This document shows positions 15,006 to 23,502 of a DNA stretch of 29,859 nucleotides, piece after piece. The first letter of the stretch is position 1. Every line of letters starts with the position of its first letter. Below the pieces are notes generated by a model. It was not told the DNA's origin and did not search any database. It was given only the letters and a program-made list of their open reading frames with translations. The translations under genes were made by a program, and so were the position numbers. The DNA comes from Galactobacter sp. (lineage in GTDB: Bacteria > Actinomycetota > Actinomycetes > Actinomycetales > Micrococcaceae). The stretch is taken from the NCBI RefSeq assembly GCF_022712295.1, contig NZ_JALAGT010000176.1, positions 1 to 29,859 on the forward strand, read 5' to 3'.

Positions 15006-16028
15006 TCACCGCCACCCGAGCTCGGGGGCCACGTACTTGACGATGTTCTCGATCAGGTGCGCGTTGTAGTCCACGCCCAATTGAGTAGGCACGGTCAGCA
15101 GCAAGGTATCCGCGGCGGCGATCGCTTCGTCGCCACGCAGCTGTTCCACCAACGCTTCCGGTTCATCCGCATACGTTCTGCCGAACACGGACTGGTTCCC
15201 CGGCCCCACGGACCCGAACTGGTCGTTCCGCTGGGCGCCGCCCGCGAAGTACAACCGGTCGATGTCGGTGGTGAGGGCGAAGATGGACCTGGACACCGAA
15301 ACTCGCGGCTGGAACCCATGGTCGTATTCGGCCCAGGCCGCGCGGTACGCGTCGATCTGCTTGCGTTGCTGAACGTGGAACGGCTCCCCGGTCTCGTCGT
15401 CCTTCAGGGTGGAGGACATGAGGTTCATGCCGTGCTCGGCGGTCCAACGCGCGGTCGCGTCGGAACCGGCGCCCCACCAGATCCGCTCACGCAGCCCGGG
15501 GGCGTACGGCTCCAACCGCAGCAGGCCCGGCGGGTTGGGGAACATGGGCCGCGGGTTCGGCTCGGCGAAGTGGTGCCCCTCGATCCCTTCCAAGAACTTC
15601 AGGGTCTTGCGGCGGGCCATGTCCGCCTCGGTCTCCCCCGGTTCCGGCGAGATCCCGAAGTACTTCCAGCCGTCGATCACCTGCTCCGGCGTCCCACGGG
15701 AGAGCCCCAACTGCAGTCGCCCCTCGGAAATCAGGTCCACAGAGGCCATATCCTCGGCGAACCCGAACGGATCCGGGTAGCGCATGTCCACCACGCCGGT
15801 TCCGAGCTCGATCCGCGATGTGCGTGCGGCCACCGCGGCAAGCAGCGCCGTGGGCGACCCCAGCTGCTGCGCGTAGTGATGCACGCGGAAATAGGCACCG
15901 TCCGCACCGACGTCCTCGGCCGCCTGGGCCAGGTCGATGGACTGCAGCAGGGTGTCGGCCGCGGAACGCACCTGGGAGTCAGGGTGGTCCATCCAGTGGC
16001 CGAAGGACAGGAATCCAATCTTCTTCAC
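15006..16028 (-). CDS. LLM-class flavin-dependent oxidoreductase
   Basis: This protein of about 340 residues is of the bacterial luciferase-like monooxygenase type. The N-terminal KKIGFLSFGHW is followed by DVGADGAYFRVHHYAQQLGSP, ARTSRIELGTGVVDMRYPDPFGFAEDMA and ISEGRLQLGLSRGTPEQV, which are the classic strands and phosphate-binding loops of the FMN/F420 TIM barrel. It would oxidise an organic substrate with reduced flavin or F420. I place the start at GTG 16028, giving MKKIGFLSFG, which is usual for the family. A TTG at 16040 adds four residues and neither has a clear ribosome site. It converges on the MFS gene and is probably not part of that island. Substrate unknown. Confidence 0.88.
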   Translation of the reverse strand: MKKIGFLSFGHWMDHPDSQVRSAADTLLQSIDLAQAAEDVGADGAYFRVHHYAQQLGSPTALLAAVAARTSRIELGTGVVDMRYPDPFGFAEDMASVDLISEGRLQLGLSRGTPEQVIDGWKYFGISPEPGETEADMARRKTLKFLEGIEGHHFAEPNPRPMFPNPPGLLRLEPYAPGLRERIWWGAGSDATARWTAEHGMNLMSSTLKDDETGEPFHVQQRKQIDAYRAAWAEYDHGFQPRVSVSRSIFALTTDIDRLYFAGGAQRNDQFGSVGPGNQSVFGRTYADEPEALVEQLRGDEAIAAADTLLLTVPTQLGVDYNAHLIENIVKYVAPELGWR

Positions 16029-16085
16029 ATGACACGTCAACTACCGGAACGGGTAACCTATTCCCGTCCGCGTCCCGGCCACCGA

Positions 16086-16155
16086 ATGCCCGACGGCGCG
16101 TGCCCGACACCCGCTCAAGCGCCGCCAGCGGCGGCGGGCACAAATCGTCGGGCAT
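16086..16155. repeat. Nested inverted repeat, 70 bases
   Basis: Three stems are nested. The outer is ATGCCCGACG/CGTCGGGCAT (16086-16095, 16146-16155), the middle is GTGCCCG/CGGGCAC (16100-16106, 16135-16141), and the inner is a GCCGC/GCGGC hairpin around 16121-16133. It begins four bases after the stop codon of the 950-residue gene and probably terminates it. The outer right arm belongs to TCGTCGGGCATGTG, a word repeated at 27750-27763 beside another nested repeat. Confidence 0.6.
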
Positions 16156-16159
16156 GTGG

Positions 16160-19012
16160 TCAAAGATCGCTTGCTACCCGACGCTGGGCACGCAACAGCT
16201 GCTCCGTCCTGGACGAGATGTCCTGGCTCCGCTGCCCGAGCATCTCCACGAGCTGGCGGACGTAGTCCACCCGCGCGTTCCAGTCTGCTCCCTTTTGAAG
16301 CTTGCGAGGCAGGCCTTCCAGGGCATCCAGCTCACGCCACGCCGTGACCAGGCCGGCTTCGTAGAGTCGCTGCTCCGACTCCTCCGCATCCCCGCCGGTG
16401 GGGGACTGCTTTCCACCCAGCACGGCGACGAGGTCCAGGCGCGTCATATCCAACCCCAGGGCAAGGGAGTCGAGGTCGGTCCGCAGCTCGCCGAGCTGGT
16501 CCCGGACGCGCTTGTTCCCCGCCCGCTGCCGGAAGACACTCAGAACACCGGCCCCCAACACACCTAGCGTCATGATTCCGGTCCACGCACTGATGGCGGT
16601 CATCCAGAACACCGATGCGGGATCGATGTCGGAGGACTCCATGTGGTTATATTCCATGGCCGTGGCCAACTCACCCAGGTCATAGCTCAGCCGGTCGCCA
16701 ATGAGCATGTTGCTGTTTTCTCCAGGACCATGGCGCGCCGGCTCTGTGGCCATGAACGCGTAGGCCCCCACCCTGCTGTTCAATCCGGAGCTGATCTGTC
16801 CGGTCAGTGTGTAGCCGATCGCGTACGTTTGCTCATCCAGAACCCAGATCGGGAGAATCCCCTGGCCGCGGGCAATGTCCCCGGTCTCCGGATCGACTAC
16901 CTCGGGAAACTCTTCGGCAACGTCTTCCTTGAGCTTGCGCTGGCCCTCCACGACCTCCCAATAATCGATGACCATCCGGTTCTCGGACTCAGGATTATTG
17001 CGCTGATAGTCGATGTAATCGTCCGCCGGAACGATGGCCACCGTCAGGGCCAGCTCTTCAGGGAACAAGGCCCTGTCTGACGAGTACTTCAGACTTGTCC
17101 GCATGCGTTCCCGAATGTAGTCCGCATCAAGACTTCCGGCTTGGTCGACGTCCCTGACGGGGTTCTTCTCCGCCTCCGGCAACGAAGCGACGTCTCCGTA
17201 GACGTTCAGGGCTTGAAGTTCCTTGTCCCCCGTCAGCTCTAGTCCGTAGGACTTCGCTGAGGGGATTTGCGCCACGGCAACCCAGCCAAGCCCCAGCGCG
17301 ACCAACACAGGGATCAGAAGCCCAGCCGTTGTCTTCGCGGCGCTGAAGCGCTCTTTGTTCGGGGCCTCCACCGCGCCCCGGCCGTGGATGCTTCCCGGTC
17401 CCGAGCGCTGGAGCCGGTCAAGGACCACCAGCACGCCCTCGACCGCTTGCTGCGGGCCGGTCTTGGCACCATAGCCCAGACCGAGCGTGTGCCGGAGTTC
17501 CCGGAACGTGCTGGTCTTGCCCGCCGTCATGGACAGGATGCGCTGCTGCGCGCGTTCCTCCGCCGGCTTCTTCACGGAACGTTCCGCTTCCGCGCTCCTG
17601 CCCCGCGACCTCAGTTGGCCGCGAAGATGTTCCTCGAGGTCTGCGCTGATGCGTCTCAGCCGCCCCTCCGCCTGCGCCCATTTCTTGAGCAACTCCGCCT
17701 GGTGCTTGACCAGTGACTGAGCCTCGTCCGGGTCCGCCTCGGTATCGAGGCCCGCCGCTGCTTCCTCGGAGGCCGCCTGCAGGGACAGCGCCAGGAGTTC
17801 TGCACGCACCTCGTTCAGCTCCACGTACTCCGGGGGCAGGTCGCGCTTGCGGTGAAGAACGTCATCCACCGCCTGGATCAACGGGGCAGCTAGCTGGTCC
17901 AGAACCGACTGGGAGCCGGCATGACCCACCCGCAGTTCGGAGGCATCTGCCAACGCGGCGGCCTGACGTTGCAACGATTCAGTGTCCTTGGCGAACGCTT
18001 CGAGGTCCTTGACCGCCTCGTCCAGGGTGTCATTTCCCTCCGGCTTGCGCCGGTCACGGAAGACGGCCTCCAGCCGCGCTTCCTTCTTGGCCAGCTTCAG
18101 ACTGGTGGAACGAATCTCCTGCCACTGCCGCTCCATCTTGGCCAGGCCCTTGTCCCGGGTCTGGCGTTTCCGCTGCAGGAGTCGCTTGAAGTCCGCGTCC
18201 GCCGCACCTCCGGCGGACATGCCGTCTTGGATGGCCGCCTTCGCCACCTCGAAGCGGACCTCGATGGAGTCCAGCTCCAAGACCACGCGGGCCAGACGCA
18301 GCTGTGCGTCGGAGAGCTGCCCTGCACGCTGCCGGTCCCTACGCCGGTCTTTCATCCAGGCGTACATCACCAGAAGGGCGAGGAACATGGGCAGCGCGGC
18401 GAAGGACCCCCAGTACGCCACCGACCGATTTCCGCTGCCGAATTTCACGTCGGCCGCGGTCAACGCCGCGCCCACCACGGCTCCGGGTCCGTGGCCAAGG
18501 GTCTGATTGTTCACGAAAGCCTCACGGACCGCGCGGGATTCCGTGATGCCGTCCTTGGAAGAGCCCTCGCCCTTGAAAGCGACGCGGTTGAAGTCCGGCA
18601 GGACCGTGTCCGCTCCGTCTTCGTCTGGATATTCGGCCGCTTCTTCCTCATCGAGGTCAGAGCCGCTTCCCACGGAGAAGAGGACGTCCGCATCCCCGGT
18701 TTCTCCGCGATAGGTTTCCGCCCAGGTCAACTTCCTCTCCACCACTTTCATGGTGAAGGGTTTGTAGCTCTTGGCGTCATACTCGGCGGCGGAGGCCTCC
18801 ACCGATTCCTGGGTGATGCCGTAAGGCAGACCCTCCTCCACCTCGAAGGTGATGGAGTGTGTGGGCTGGACCATGACCTGCCGGAAGCCGACGACGCCTA
18901 GGATCACGGCCACCACCGCGAGAACTCCGGCCGTGATGATGGAACGCGTGAACCCCCTGCTGCGCTTTCCGCGCCCGATCAGAGGAAGGTCGTTACGGTG
19001 AGGGACGGCCAT
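16160..19012 (-). CDS. Large four-TM membrane protein with cytoplasmic coiled coil, function unknown
   Basis: I do not recognise the family with confidence (possibly related to actinobacterial DUF5129-type proteins; a guess). The 950 residues show a repeated plan. Half one has TM1 (24-43), an exterior domain (about 46-198), TM2 (200-220), and a long charged helical cytoplasmic region (221-555) rich in E, K, R and A with coiled-coil character. Half two has TM3 (561-581), an exterior domain (about 582-800), TM4 (801-825), and a shorter helical tail (826-950). The segments after TM2 and TM4 look alike (QLRLARVVLELDSIEVRFEV and QLGELRTDLDSLALGLDMTR), suggesting internal duplication. The first exterior domain has a very acidic patch (DLDEEEAAEYPDEDGAD). 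No catalytic motif is seen. A -10-like TAGAAT ends six bases before the ATG, suggesting a leaderless message. It stands alone between the LLM and liv genes. Confidence 0.8.
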   Translation of the reverse strand: MAVPHRNDLPLIGRGKRSRGFTRSIITAGVLAVVAVILGVVGFRQVMVQPTHSITFEVEEGLPYGITQESVEASAAEYDAKSYKPFTMKVVERKLTWAETYRGETGDADVLFSVGSGSDLDEEEAAEYPDEDGADTVLPDFNRVAFKGEGSSKDGITESRAVREAFVNNQTLGHGPGAVVGAALTAADVKFGSGNRSVAYWGSFAALPMFLALLVMYAWMKDRRRDRQRAGQLSDAQLRLARVVLELDSIEVRFEVAKAAIQDGMSAGGAADADFKRLLQRKRQTRDKGLAKMERQWQEIRSTSLKLAKKEARLEAVFRDRRKPEGNDTLDEAVKDLEAFAKDTESLQRQAAALADASELRVGHAGSQSVLDQLAAPLIQAVDDVLHRKRDLPPEYVELNEVRAELLALSLQAASEEAAAGLDTEADPDEAQSLVKHQAELLKKWAQAEGRLRRISADLEEHLRGQLRSRGRSAEAERSVKKPAEERAQQRILSMTAGKTSTFRELRHTLGLGYGAKTGPQQAVEGVLVVLDRLQRSGPGSIHGRGAVEAPNKERFSAAKTTAGLLIPVLVALGLGWVAVAQIPSAKSYGLELTGDKELQALNVYGDVASLPEAEKNPVRDVDQAGSLDADYIRERMRTSLKYSSDRALFPEELALTVAIVPADDYIDYQRNNPESENRMVIDYWEVVEGQRKLKEDVAEEFPEVVDPETGDIARGQGILPIWVLDEQTYAIGYTLTGQISSGLNSRVGAYAFMATEPARHGPGENSNMLIGDRLSYDLGELATAMEYNHMESSDIDPASVFWMTAISAWTGIMTLGVLGAGVLSVFRQRAGNKRVRDQLGELRTDLDSLALGLDMTRLDLVAVLGGKQSPTGGDAEESEQRLYEAGLVTAWRELDALEGLPRKLQKGADWNARVDYVRQLVEMLGQRSQDISSRTEQLLRAQRRVASDL

Positions 19013-19387
19013 TACCCAATTCTATGCGCAACACCGCGTGACCCCGAGAATTCGCCGCTCCCAATCATTCAATCCGCGGGACACGCCTCGAAACCGCGGC
19101 TCGGGACTCGGTTTCCTGTCCACCCTGGGATTGCGACAGGGTTTACCCAGGGCCAGGCCGAGGAAATCAAGCGACAGACGACGAATAGAGCGTGAAGGCG
19201 AGCGGGTGATCACTGAAGGCCGCAAGAACGCTCCACGGAATCACGGACACCATCCCAGGACCGTTGCACTCAGGAAATACCAACGCAACAACGCGTAGAT
19301 ACGATCGCCTTCATTGGAAAGCAATTCTCCGGGCCGCGGGCCTGATATTGTCACTTCTCATATCGTCCCACCCAGAAGGAGGCGCCA
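19013..19387. other. Divergent intergenic region ahead of livH
   Basis: These 375 bases between the large membrane protein gene and livH contain no gene I can support. They hold the minus-strand -10 above, an inverted repeat AAACCG/CGGTTT (19091-19096, 19109-19114), a CCCTGGG/CCCAGGG hairpin (19123-19129, 19146-19152), and a possible extended -10 (TG-a-TATTGT, 19343-19351) about 37 bases before the livH GTG. Regulatory content is likely, since a whole ABC operon starts here, but the individual sites are weak. Confidence 0.4.
19019..19024 (-). promoter_or_regulatory. Candidate -10 element for a leaderless transcript
   Basis: On the minus strand TAGAAT (5 of 6 match to TATAAT) ends six bases before the ATG of the 950-residue gene, and no ribosome site lies between. 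This spacing places the transcription start at or next to the A of the start codon, as in leaderless actinobacterial mRNAs. The -35 region is unremarkable. Confidence 0.4.
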
Positions 19388-20707
19388 GTGGCGTCCATCC
19401 GAATATCTCGACCGCCCTCAGCGGTACTCCGATTCGTTCTCGGCATGCTCGGCCTGGTGTTGATCACTGTCTCAATGTTCGCGCTCACCCCTCAGGCAGC
19501 TGCAACCACCGACACGGAAGACAATCCGTACACCATTTCGGTCAACGTGAAGACCGGTGGAGACGGGGTGGAGGGGGTCACCGTCACCGCCACGGGTGAG
19601 GGAACCGAGGAGTTCGAGGCGGTCACCAATAAAATGGGCCTCGCGCAGATCGGCGTCCCGAGCAAAGATATTCCGTGGCAAGTGACGGTTGACGAGGATA
19701 CGCTGCCGGAAGATGTCAAGGCACCTACCGGTTTCCAATTCGAACAAGAGGTCAAATTCGGCGCCACGAGCAACGCCGTCAAGAATTTCATTCTCGTCAC
19801 TGGGGAACGTCACACCACGAGCTTTGCGGACCAGGTGCTCTCCAGGGCCGTCAATGGCCTCAACTTCGGACTCATGTTGGGCCTGGCCGCGATCGGATTG
19901 TCCTTGGTGTTCGGGACCACCGGGCTCTCCAACTTCGCCCACGGTGAGATGGTGACGTTCGGTGCCATCGGAGCTCTGCTCTTCTCGACTGTCCTGAACA
20001 TCCCCATCTGGATAGCGATACCCCTTGCAGTGGTATTCGCGGCAGTGTTCGGCCTCGGCATGGACGCCGGACTATGGCGGCCCTTAAGACGCAAGGGTAT
20101 AGGCACCGTACAGCTCATGATCGTCTCGATCGGCCTGTCCCTGGCCCTGCGATACGTCTTCCAGATCTTCATCGGTGGCGGCACCAGCATGCTGCCGGGT
20201 AGATCCTCTGAAACCATCCCGGGACTAGGGCCCATCAAGCTGACCATGACGGACGCGATCAGCATGGGTGTCTCCATCGTGGTGATCTTGTGCTTCGCCT
20301 GGTGGTTCATGCGAACCAAGATGGGCCGCGCCACCCGCGCGGTGGCAGACAACTCGAGCCTCGCGGCTGCCAGCGGTATCGACGTCGATCGTGTGGTCCG
20401 CGTGGTGTGGGTTCTCGCGGCGGCCCTGGCCGGGCTCTCCGGCGTCCTCTGGGCCTACTTCCGTCCGGGCATCCGGTGGGACATGGGAACCAGCGTGCTG
20501 CTCCTGATGTTCGCCGCGGTGACTCTGGGTGGTCTCGGCACGGCCTTCGGGGCCCTGGTGGGCTCCATCATCGTGGGGCTCCTCGTGGAACTCTCCACCC
20601 TGTGGATCCCATCAGACCTGAAGAACGTCGGCGCTCTAGTGGTGCTGATCGTCATTCTTCTCTTCCGCCCCCAGGGCATCCTGGGCCGCAAGGAAAGGAT
20701 CGGATAG
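19388..20707 (+). CDS. livH: LivH-type ABC permease with N-terminal extracytoplasmic domain
   Basis: The C-terminal 290 residues (about 150-439) are a branched-chain amino-acid type permease: LNFGLMLGLAAIGLSLVFGTTGLSNFAHGEM, the EAA-like cytoplasmic loop near 310-335 (MGRATRAVADNSSLAAASGID), and the terminal FRPQGILG common to LivH/LivM. The first 150 residues are an addition: a signal-type hydrophobic segment (15-39, with AAA near a possible cleavage site), then a beta-rich domain (about 47-137; NPYTISVNVKTGGDGVEGVTVTATG) resembling Ig-like/carboxypeptidase-regulatory folds. Ordinary LivH is about 290-300 residues. The GTG start at 19388 is fixed by AAGGAGG five bases upstream. First gene of livHMGF; livM begins three bases after its stop. 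The actual substrate (amino acid, amide or urea) is not determined. Confidence 0.92.
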   Translation: MASIRISRPPSAVLRFVLGMLGLVLITVSMFALTPQAAATTDTEDNPYTISVNVKTGGDGVEGVTVTATGEGTEEFEAVTNKMGLAQIGVPSKDIPWQVTVDEDTLPEDVKAPTGFQFEQEVKFGATSNAVKNFILVTGERHTTSFADQVLSRAVNGLNFGLMLGLAAIGLSLVFGTTGLSNFAHGEMVTFGAIGALLFSTVLNIPIWIAIPLAVVFAAVFGLGMDAGLWRPLRRKGIGTVQLMIVSIGLSLALRYVFQIFIGGGTSMLPGRSSETIPGLGPIKLTMTDAISMGVSIVVILCFAWWFMRTKMGRATRAVADNSSLAAASGIDVDRVVRVVWVLAAALAGLSGVLWAYFRPGIRWDMGTSVLLLMFAAVTLGGLGTAFGALVGSIIVGLLVELSTLWIPSDLKNVGALVVLIVILLFRPQGILGRKERIG

Positions 20708-20710
20708 CTC

Positions 20711-21691
20711 ATGGACATTTTGCAGATCCTCTCCAACACCGCTGCGCAGATCCTCGAGCCGGTCACCCTCGGCTTCGTGCTGGCCGCCATCGGCCTCTCC
20801 GTACACTTCGGCTTCGCCGGCCTCCTCAACATGGGCGTTGCCGGCTTCATGGCCATCGGTGCCTACGGCTTCGCCATCTCGATCGATACCTTCTCCGCAC
20901 CGTGGCCGTTGGCCGTGCTCGTGGGCCTCGTCGCCGCAGTACTCTTCGCGCTGGTCATGGGTATTCCAACACTCCGGCTCCGGGGCGACTATCTGGCCAT
21001 CGTCACGATTGCCGCGGCAGAAGTGCTGCGCCTGCTGTTTCTGACCTCCACCTGGCGCTCTGTCACCGGCTCCTCGGACGGCCTCACCAGATTCCAATCG
21101 GGATTCCGGGCCAGCAATCCCCTGCCGGAGGGCCGCTACGGGTTGGGGCCCTGGACCTACACATCGAATCAGTGGTGGGTCATCCTGGTCGGCTTGGTGG
21201 TCATCGCCGTCGTGGTGCTGCTCGTATGGCTGGCGATGCGCAGCCCATGGGGCCGAGTGATCCGAGGCATTCGCGAGGACGAGGACGCGGTCCGTTCCCT
21301 CGGTAAGAACGTCTTCGCTTACAAGATGCAGGCACTGATCCTGGGCGGCGTCATCATCGCCCTCGGCGGCATCCTGACGGCGATGGGAACCAACATCAAC
21401 CCGAACGTCTACGTGACCTCGCAGACGTTCTACATCTGGACAGCGCTTCTGCTCGGCGGCGCAGCCACCATCTTCGGCCCGGTCCTCGGCGCCGTCCTGT
21501 TCTGGGTAGTACGTGCCTTCTTGTCGAATCTTCTCCCGGCTCTGGTGAAGATCGGCTGGCTGCCCTTCCTCACGAGCGAGCAGTCGCAAATGCTCGTCTT
21601 CGTCCTCGTCGGAATCGCGCTGGTGCTGCTGGTGATCTTCCGGCCGCAGGGCATCCTCGGAAGCAAGAAGGAGCTGACCTTTGTCCGCTGA
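20711..21691 (+). CDS. livM: LivM-type ABC permease
   Basis: This 326-residue permease is the partner of LivH in the HAAT (branched-chain amino acid) family. Landmarks are ILEPVTLGFVLAAIGLSVHFGFAGLLNMGVAGFMAIGAYG, the conserved PTLRLRGDYLAIVTIAAAEVLR segment, the EAA-like loop SPWGRVIRGIREDEDAVRSLGKNVFAYKMQA, and the terminal RPQGILGSKKEL. It lacks the long N-terminal extension of E. coli LivM, as is common. The ATG at 20711 lies three bases after livH, with an AGGAAAGGA stretch inside the end of livH. Its last codons overlap the TTG start of livG by 11 bases, so expression is coupled. Confidence 0.93.
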   Translation: MDILQILSNTAAQILEPVTLGFVLAAIGLSVHFGFAGLLNMGVAGFMAIGAYGFAISIDTFSAPWPLAVLVGLVAAVLFALVMGIPTLRLRGDYLAIVTIAAAEVLRLLFLTSTWRSVTGSSDGLTRFQSGFRASNPLPEGRYGLGPWTYTSNQWWVILVGLVVIAVVVLLVWLAMRSPWGRVIRGIREDEDAVRSLGKNVFAYKMQALILGGVIIALGGILTAMGTNINPNVYVTSQTFYIWTALLLGGAATIFGPVLGAVLFWVVRAFLSNLLPALVKIGWLPFLTSEQSQMLVFVLVGIALVLLVIFRPQGILGSKKELTFVR

Positions 21692-22679
21692 CGTCACACC
21701 TCCGAACCCCCGCGCCAAATCCACTTCCCTGCACGACGGCAACGCCGCACCAGGCTGCGCCAAAGTGGACCCGATCATCGTCGCCAGTGACGTGAAACGG
21801 ATCTTCGGTGGACTCACGGCCGTCGATGTGGAGCACCTGGAGGTCCCTCGAGGGGCCATCACCGCGTTGATCGGCCCCAACGGCGCCGGCAAGACCACAC
21901 TGTTCAATCTGCTCTCCGGCTTCGACAAACCCAACTCGGGCTCGTGGTCGTTCGACGGCAATAACCTTGCCGGGATCCCCGCCTACAAGGCCTCCAGGAT
22001 GGGCCAGGTCCGTACGTTCCAGCTCACCAAGTCGTTGGGCCTGCTCACGGTGCTGGAGAACATGCTGCTCGGCGCCAAAGATCAGCCAGGCGAGCGCTTC
22101 TTCACGGGATTGATCCCCAGCCTCTGGAAGAAACAAGAAGCAGAGAACACCGTGAAGGCGCGTGACCTCCTCAAGCGTTTCAAACTGGATGCCAAGGAGA
22201 AGGACTTCGCTGCATCGCTCTCAGGCGGACAGCGGAAGCTGTTGGAGATGGCCCGCGCCCTGATGAGCGATCCCACCCTGGTCATGTTGGACGAGCCGAT
22301 GGCCGGTGTGAACCCTGCGCTGACACAGTCCCTGCTGGACCACATTCTGGACCTCAAGGACCTGGGGATGACCGTGGTCTTCGTGGAGCACGACATGCAC
22401 ATGGTGCGCCACATTGCCGACTGGGTGGTGGTGATGGCCGAGGGCAAGGTTGTCGCAGAAGGCCCACCGGACGAGGTCATGAAGGATCCCGCCGTGATCG
22501 ACGCCTACCTGGGCGCCCACCAGGACGTGGACCTCGGCATCGTCACCGGGCGTTATGAAGGCGACATGAACGCTGAGGCCAAGGCTCTGGCAGAGACTGC
22601 ACAAGAAATCAGTGACGTCGTGGCAGAACCGCAAGGTTCGGAGCCCAAGACACCAGCGCCCAAGGAAGGAGAATCATGA
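21681..22679 (+). CDS. livG: LivG-type ABC ATP-binding protein
   Basis: This 332-residue ATPase has Walker A GPNGAGKTT (65-73), signature LSGGQ (180-184), Walker B VMLDEP (201-206) and the switch histidine in VEHDMH (His237). The characteristic LivG insertion between Walker A and signature (VRTFQLTKSLGLLTVLENMLLGA) is present. The start is TTG 21681, supported by AAGGAG at 21668-21673 with seven-base spacing; it overlaps livM by 11 bases. Compared with E. coli LivG (about 255 residues) there is a leader of about 30 residues and an acidic, Ala/Glu/Pro-rich tail (about 283-332) of unknown role. The stop overlaps the livF start as ATGA. Confidence 0.94.
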   Translation: MSADVTPPNPRAKSTSLHDGNAAPGCAKVDPIIVASDVKRIFGGLTAVDVEHLEVPRGAITALIGPNGAGKTTLFNLLSGFDKPNSGSWSFDGNNLAGIPAYKASRMGQVRTFQLTKSLGLLTVLENMLLGAKDQPGERFFTGLIPSLWKKQEAENTVKARDLLKRFKLDAKEKDFAASLSGGQRKLLEMARALMSDPTLVMLDEPMAGVNPALTQSLLDHILDLKDLGMTVVFVEHDMHMVRHIADWVVVMAEGKVVAEGPPDEVMKDPAVIDAYLGAHQDVDLGIVTGRYEGDMNAEAKALAETAQEISDVVAEPQGSEPKTPAPKEGES

Positions 22680-23410
22680 CCGAGACAGAGAACCAATATG
22701 TGGTTCGCATGGACAACGTCGTGGCCGGATACCTGCCGGGCGTCAATATTCTCAATGGGGCCAACCTCACCGCCGCAAAAGGTGAACTCATCGGGATCAT
22801 CGGCCCCAACGGCGCAGGTAAATCCACCATCCTCAAGGCAATCTTCGGTCAGGTGAAGATCCGTAGCGGTCAGGTTCTTCTCAACGGGGAAGACATCACC
22901 GGGCTCAGGGCCAACAGACTGGTGTCCAAAGGCGTAGGTTTCGTTCCTCAGACCAACAACGTCTTCCCCAGCCTCACCATCGCAGAGAATCTACAGATGG
23001 GTGCTTTTCAGGCGCCCAAGAAGTATGCAGAGCGGGTCGAGTTCGTCACCTCCATCTTCCCGGACCTCGCCAAGCGGTTGCAGCAGCGGGCCGGCTCACT
23101 CTCAGGCGGCGAGCGACAGATGGTCGCCATGGGGCGTGCTCTGATGATGGATCCACATGTGCTCTTGCTCGATGAGCCAAGCGCGGGTCTGTCCCCCACA
23201 CGTCAGGATGAGGCCTTCATCCGAGTCTCGGAGATCAACAAGGCGGGCGTCACCACCATCATGGTGGAGCAGAATGCACGCCGCTGCTTACAGATCTGCG
23301 ACCGCGGGTACGTCCTGGATCAGGGCAAGGATGCCTACACCGGGACGGGTCGGGACCTGCTCAACGATCCCAAGGTGATCGGCCTGTATCTCGGCACGCT
23401 GGGGGCCTGA
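22676..23410 (+). CDS. livF: LivF-type ABC ATP-binding protein
   Basis: This 244-residue ATPase has Walker A GPNGAGKST (43-51), the LivF-typical VGFVPQTNNVFPSLTIAENL (87-106), signature LSGGE (142-146) and Walker B LLLDEP (163-168). The switch position reads VEQN (Gln199) instead of histidine, which is the family norm for LivF and not a defect. The ATG overlaps the livG stop (ATGA), showing tight coupling. It is the last gene of livHMGF and is followed by a strong bidirectional terminator 26 bases downstream. Confidence 0.94.
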   Translation: MTETENQYVVRMDNVVAGYLPGVNILNGANLTAAKGELIGIIGPNGAGKSTILKAIFGQVKIRSGQVLLNGEDITGLRANRLVSKGVGFVPQTNNVFPSLTIAENLQMGAFQAPKKYAERVEFVTSIFPDLAKRLQQRAGSLSGGERQMVAMGRALMMDPHVLLLDEPSAGLSPTRQDEAFIRVSEINKAGVTTIMVEQNARRCLQICDRGYVLDQGKDAYTGTGRDLLNDPKVIGLYLGTLGA

Positions 23411-23436
23411 GCCAGGCACCCGCGCCAAGGCAACGA

Positions 23437-23480
23437 ACAAGGGTGGGGCCCCGGCCTTTCGACCGGGGCCCCACCCTTGT
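23437..23480. terminator. Strong bidirectional terminator between livF and the binding-protein gene
   Basis: Perfect 18-bp stem ACAAGGGTGGGGCCCCGG (23437-23454) with its complement at 23463-23480 and an 8-nt loop CCTTTCGA. It lies midway in the 92-base gap between convergent livF (stop 23410) and the lipoprotein gene (stop 23503). T-rich bases follow the plus-strand side (TGTCTTGCTTCGTTC). This is the clearest terminator in the window. Confidence 0.88.
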
Positions 23481-23502
23481 GTCTTGCTTCGTTCGGACCG
23501 GC

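Noticed and set aside
16086..16155. CRISPR-like or tandem repeat appearance
   Set aside because: The repeats are inverted and nested within one structure, with no regular direct-repeat spacing and no cas gene in the window.
15057..16265. Plus-strand open frame (402 codons) opposite the LLM oxidoreductase
   Set aside because: It is antisense to a gene with definite luciferase-like motifs and is rich in Arg and Pro with no domain.
20636..21961. Minus-strand open frame (441 codons) opposite livM and livG
   Set aside because: It is antisense to well conserved permease and ATPase genes, its composition is implausible, and it crosses gene borders.
22676..23410. Missing switch histidine in LivF (VEQN)
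   Set aside because: Gln-Asn at this position is usual in LivF proteins, so it is not a sign of inactivation.
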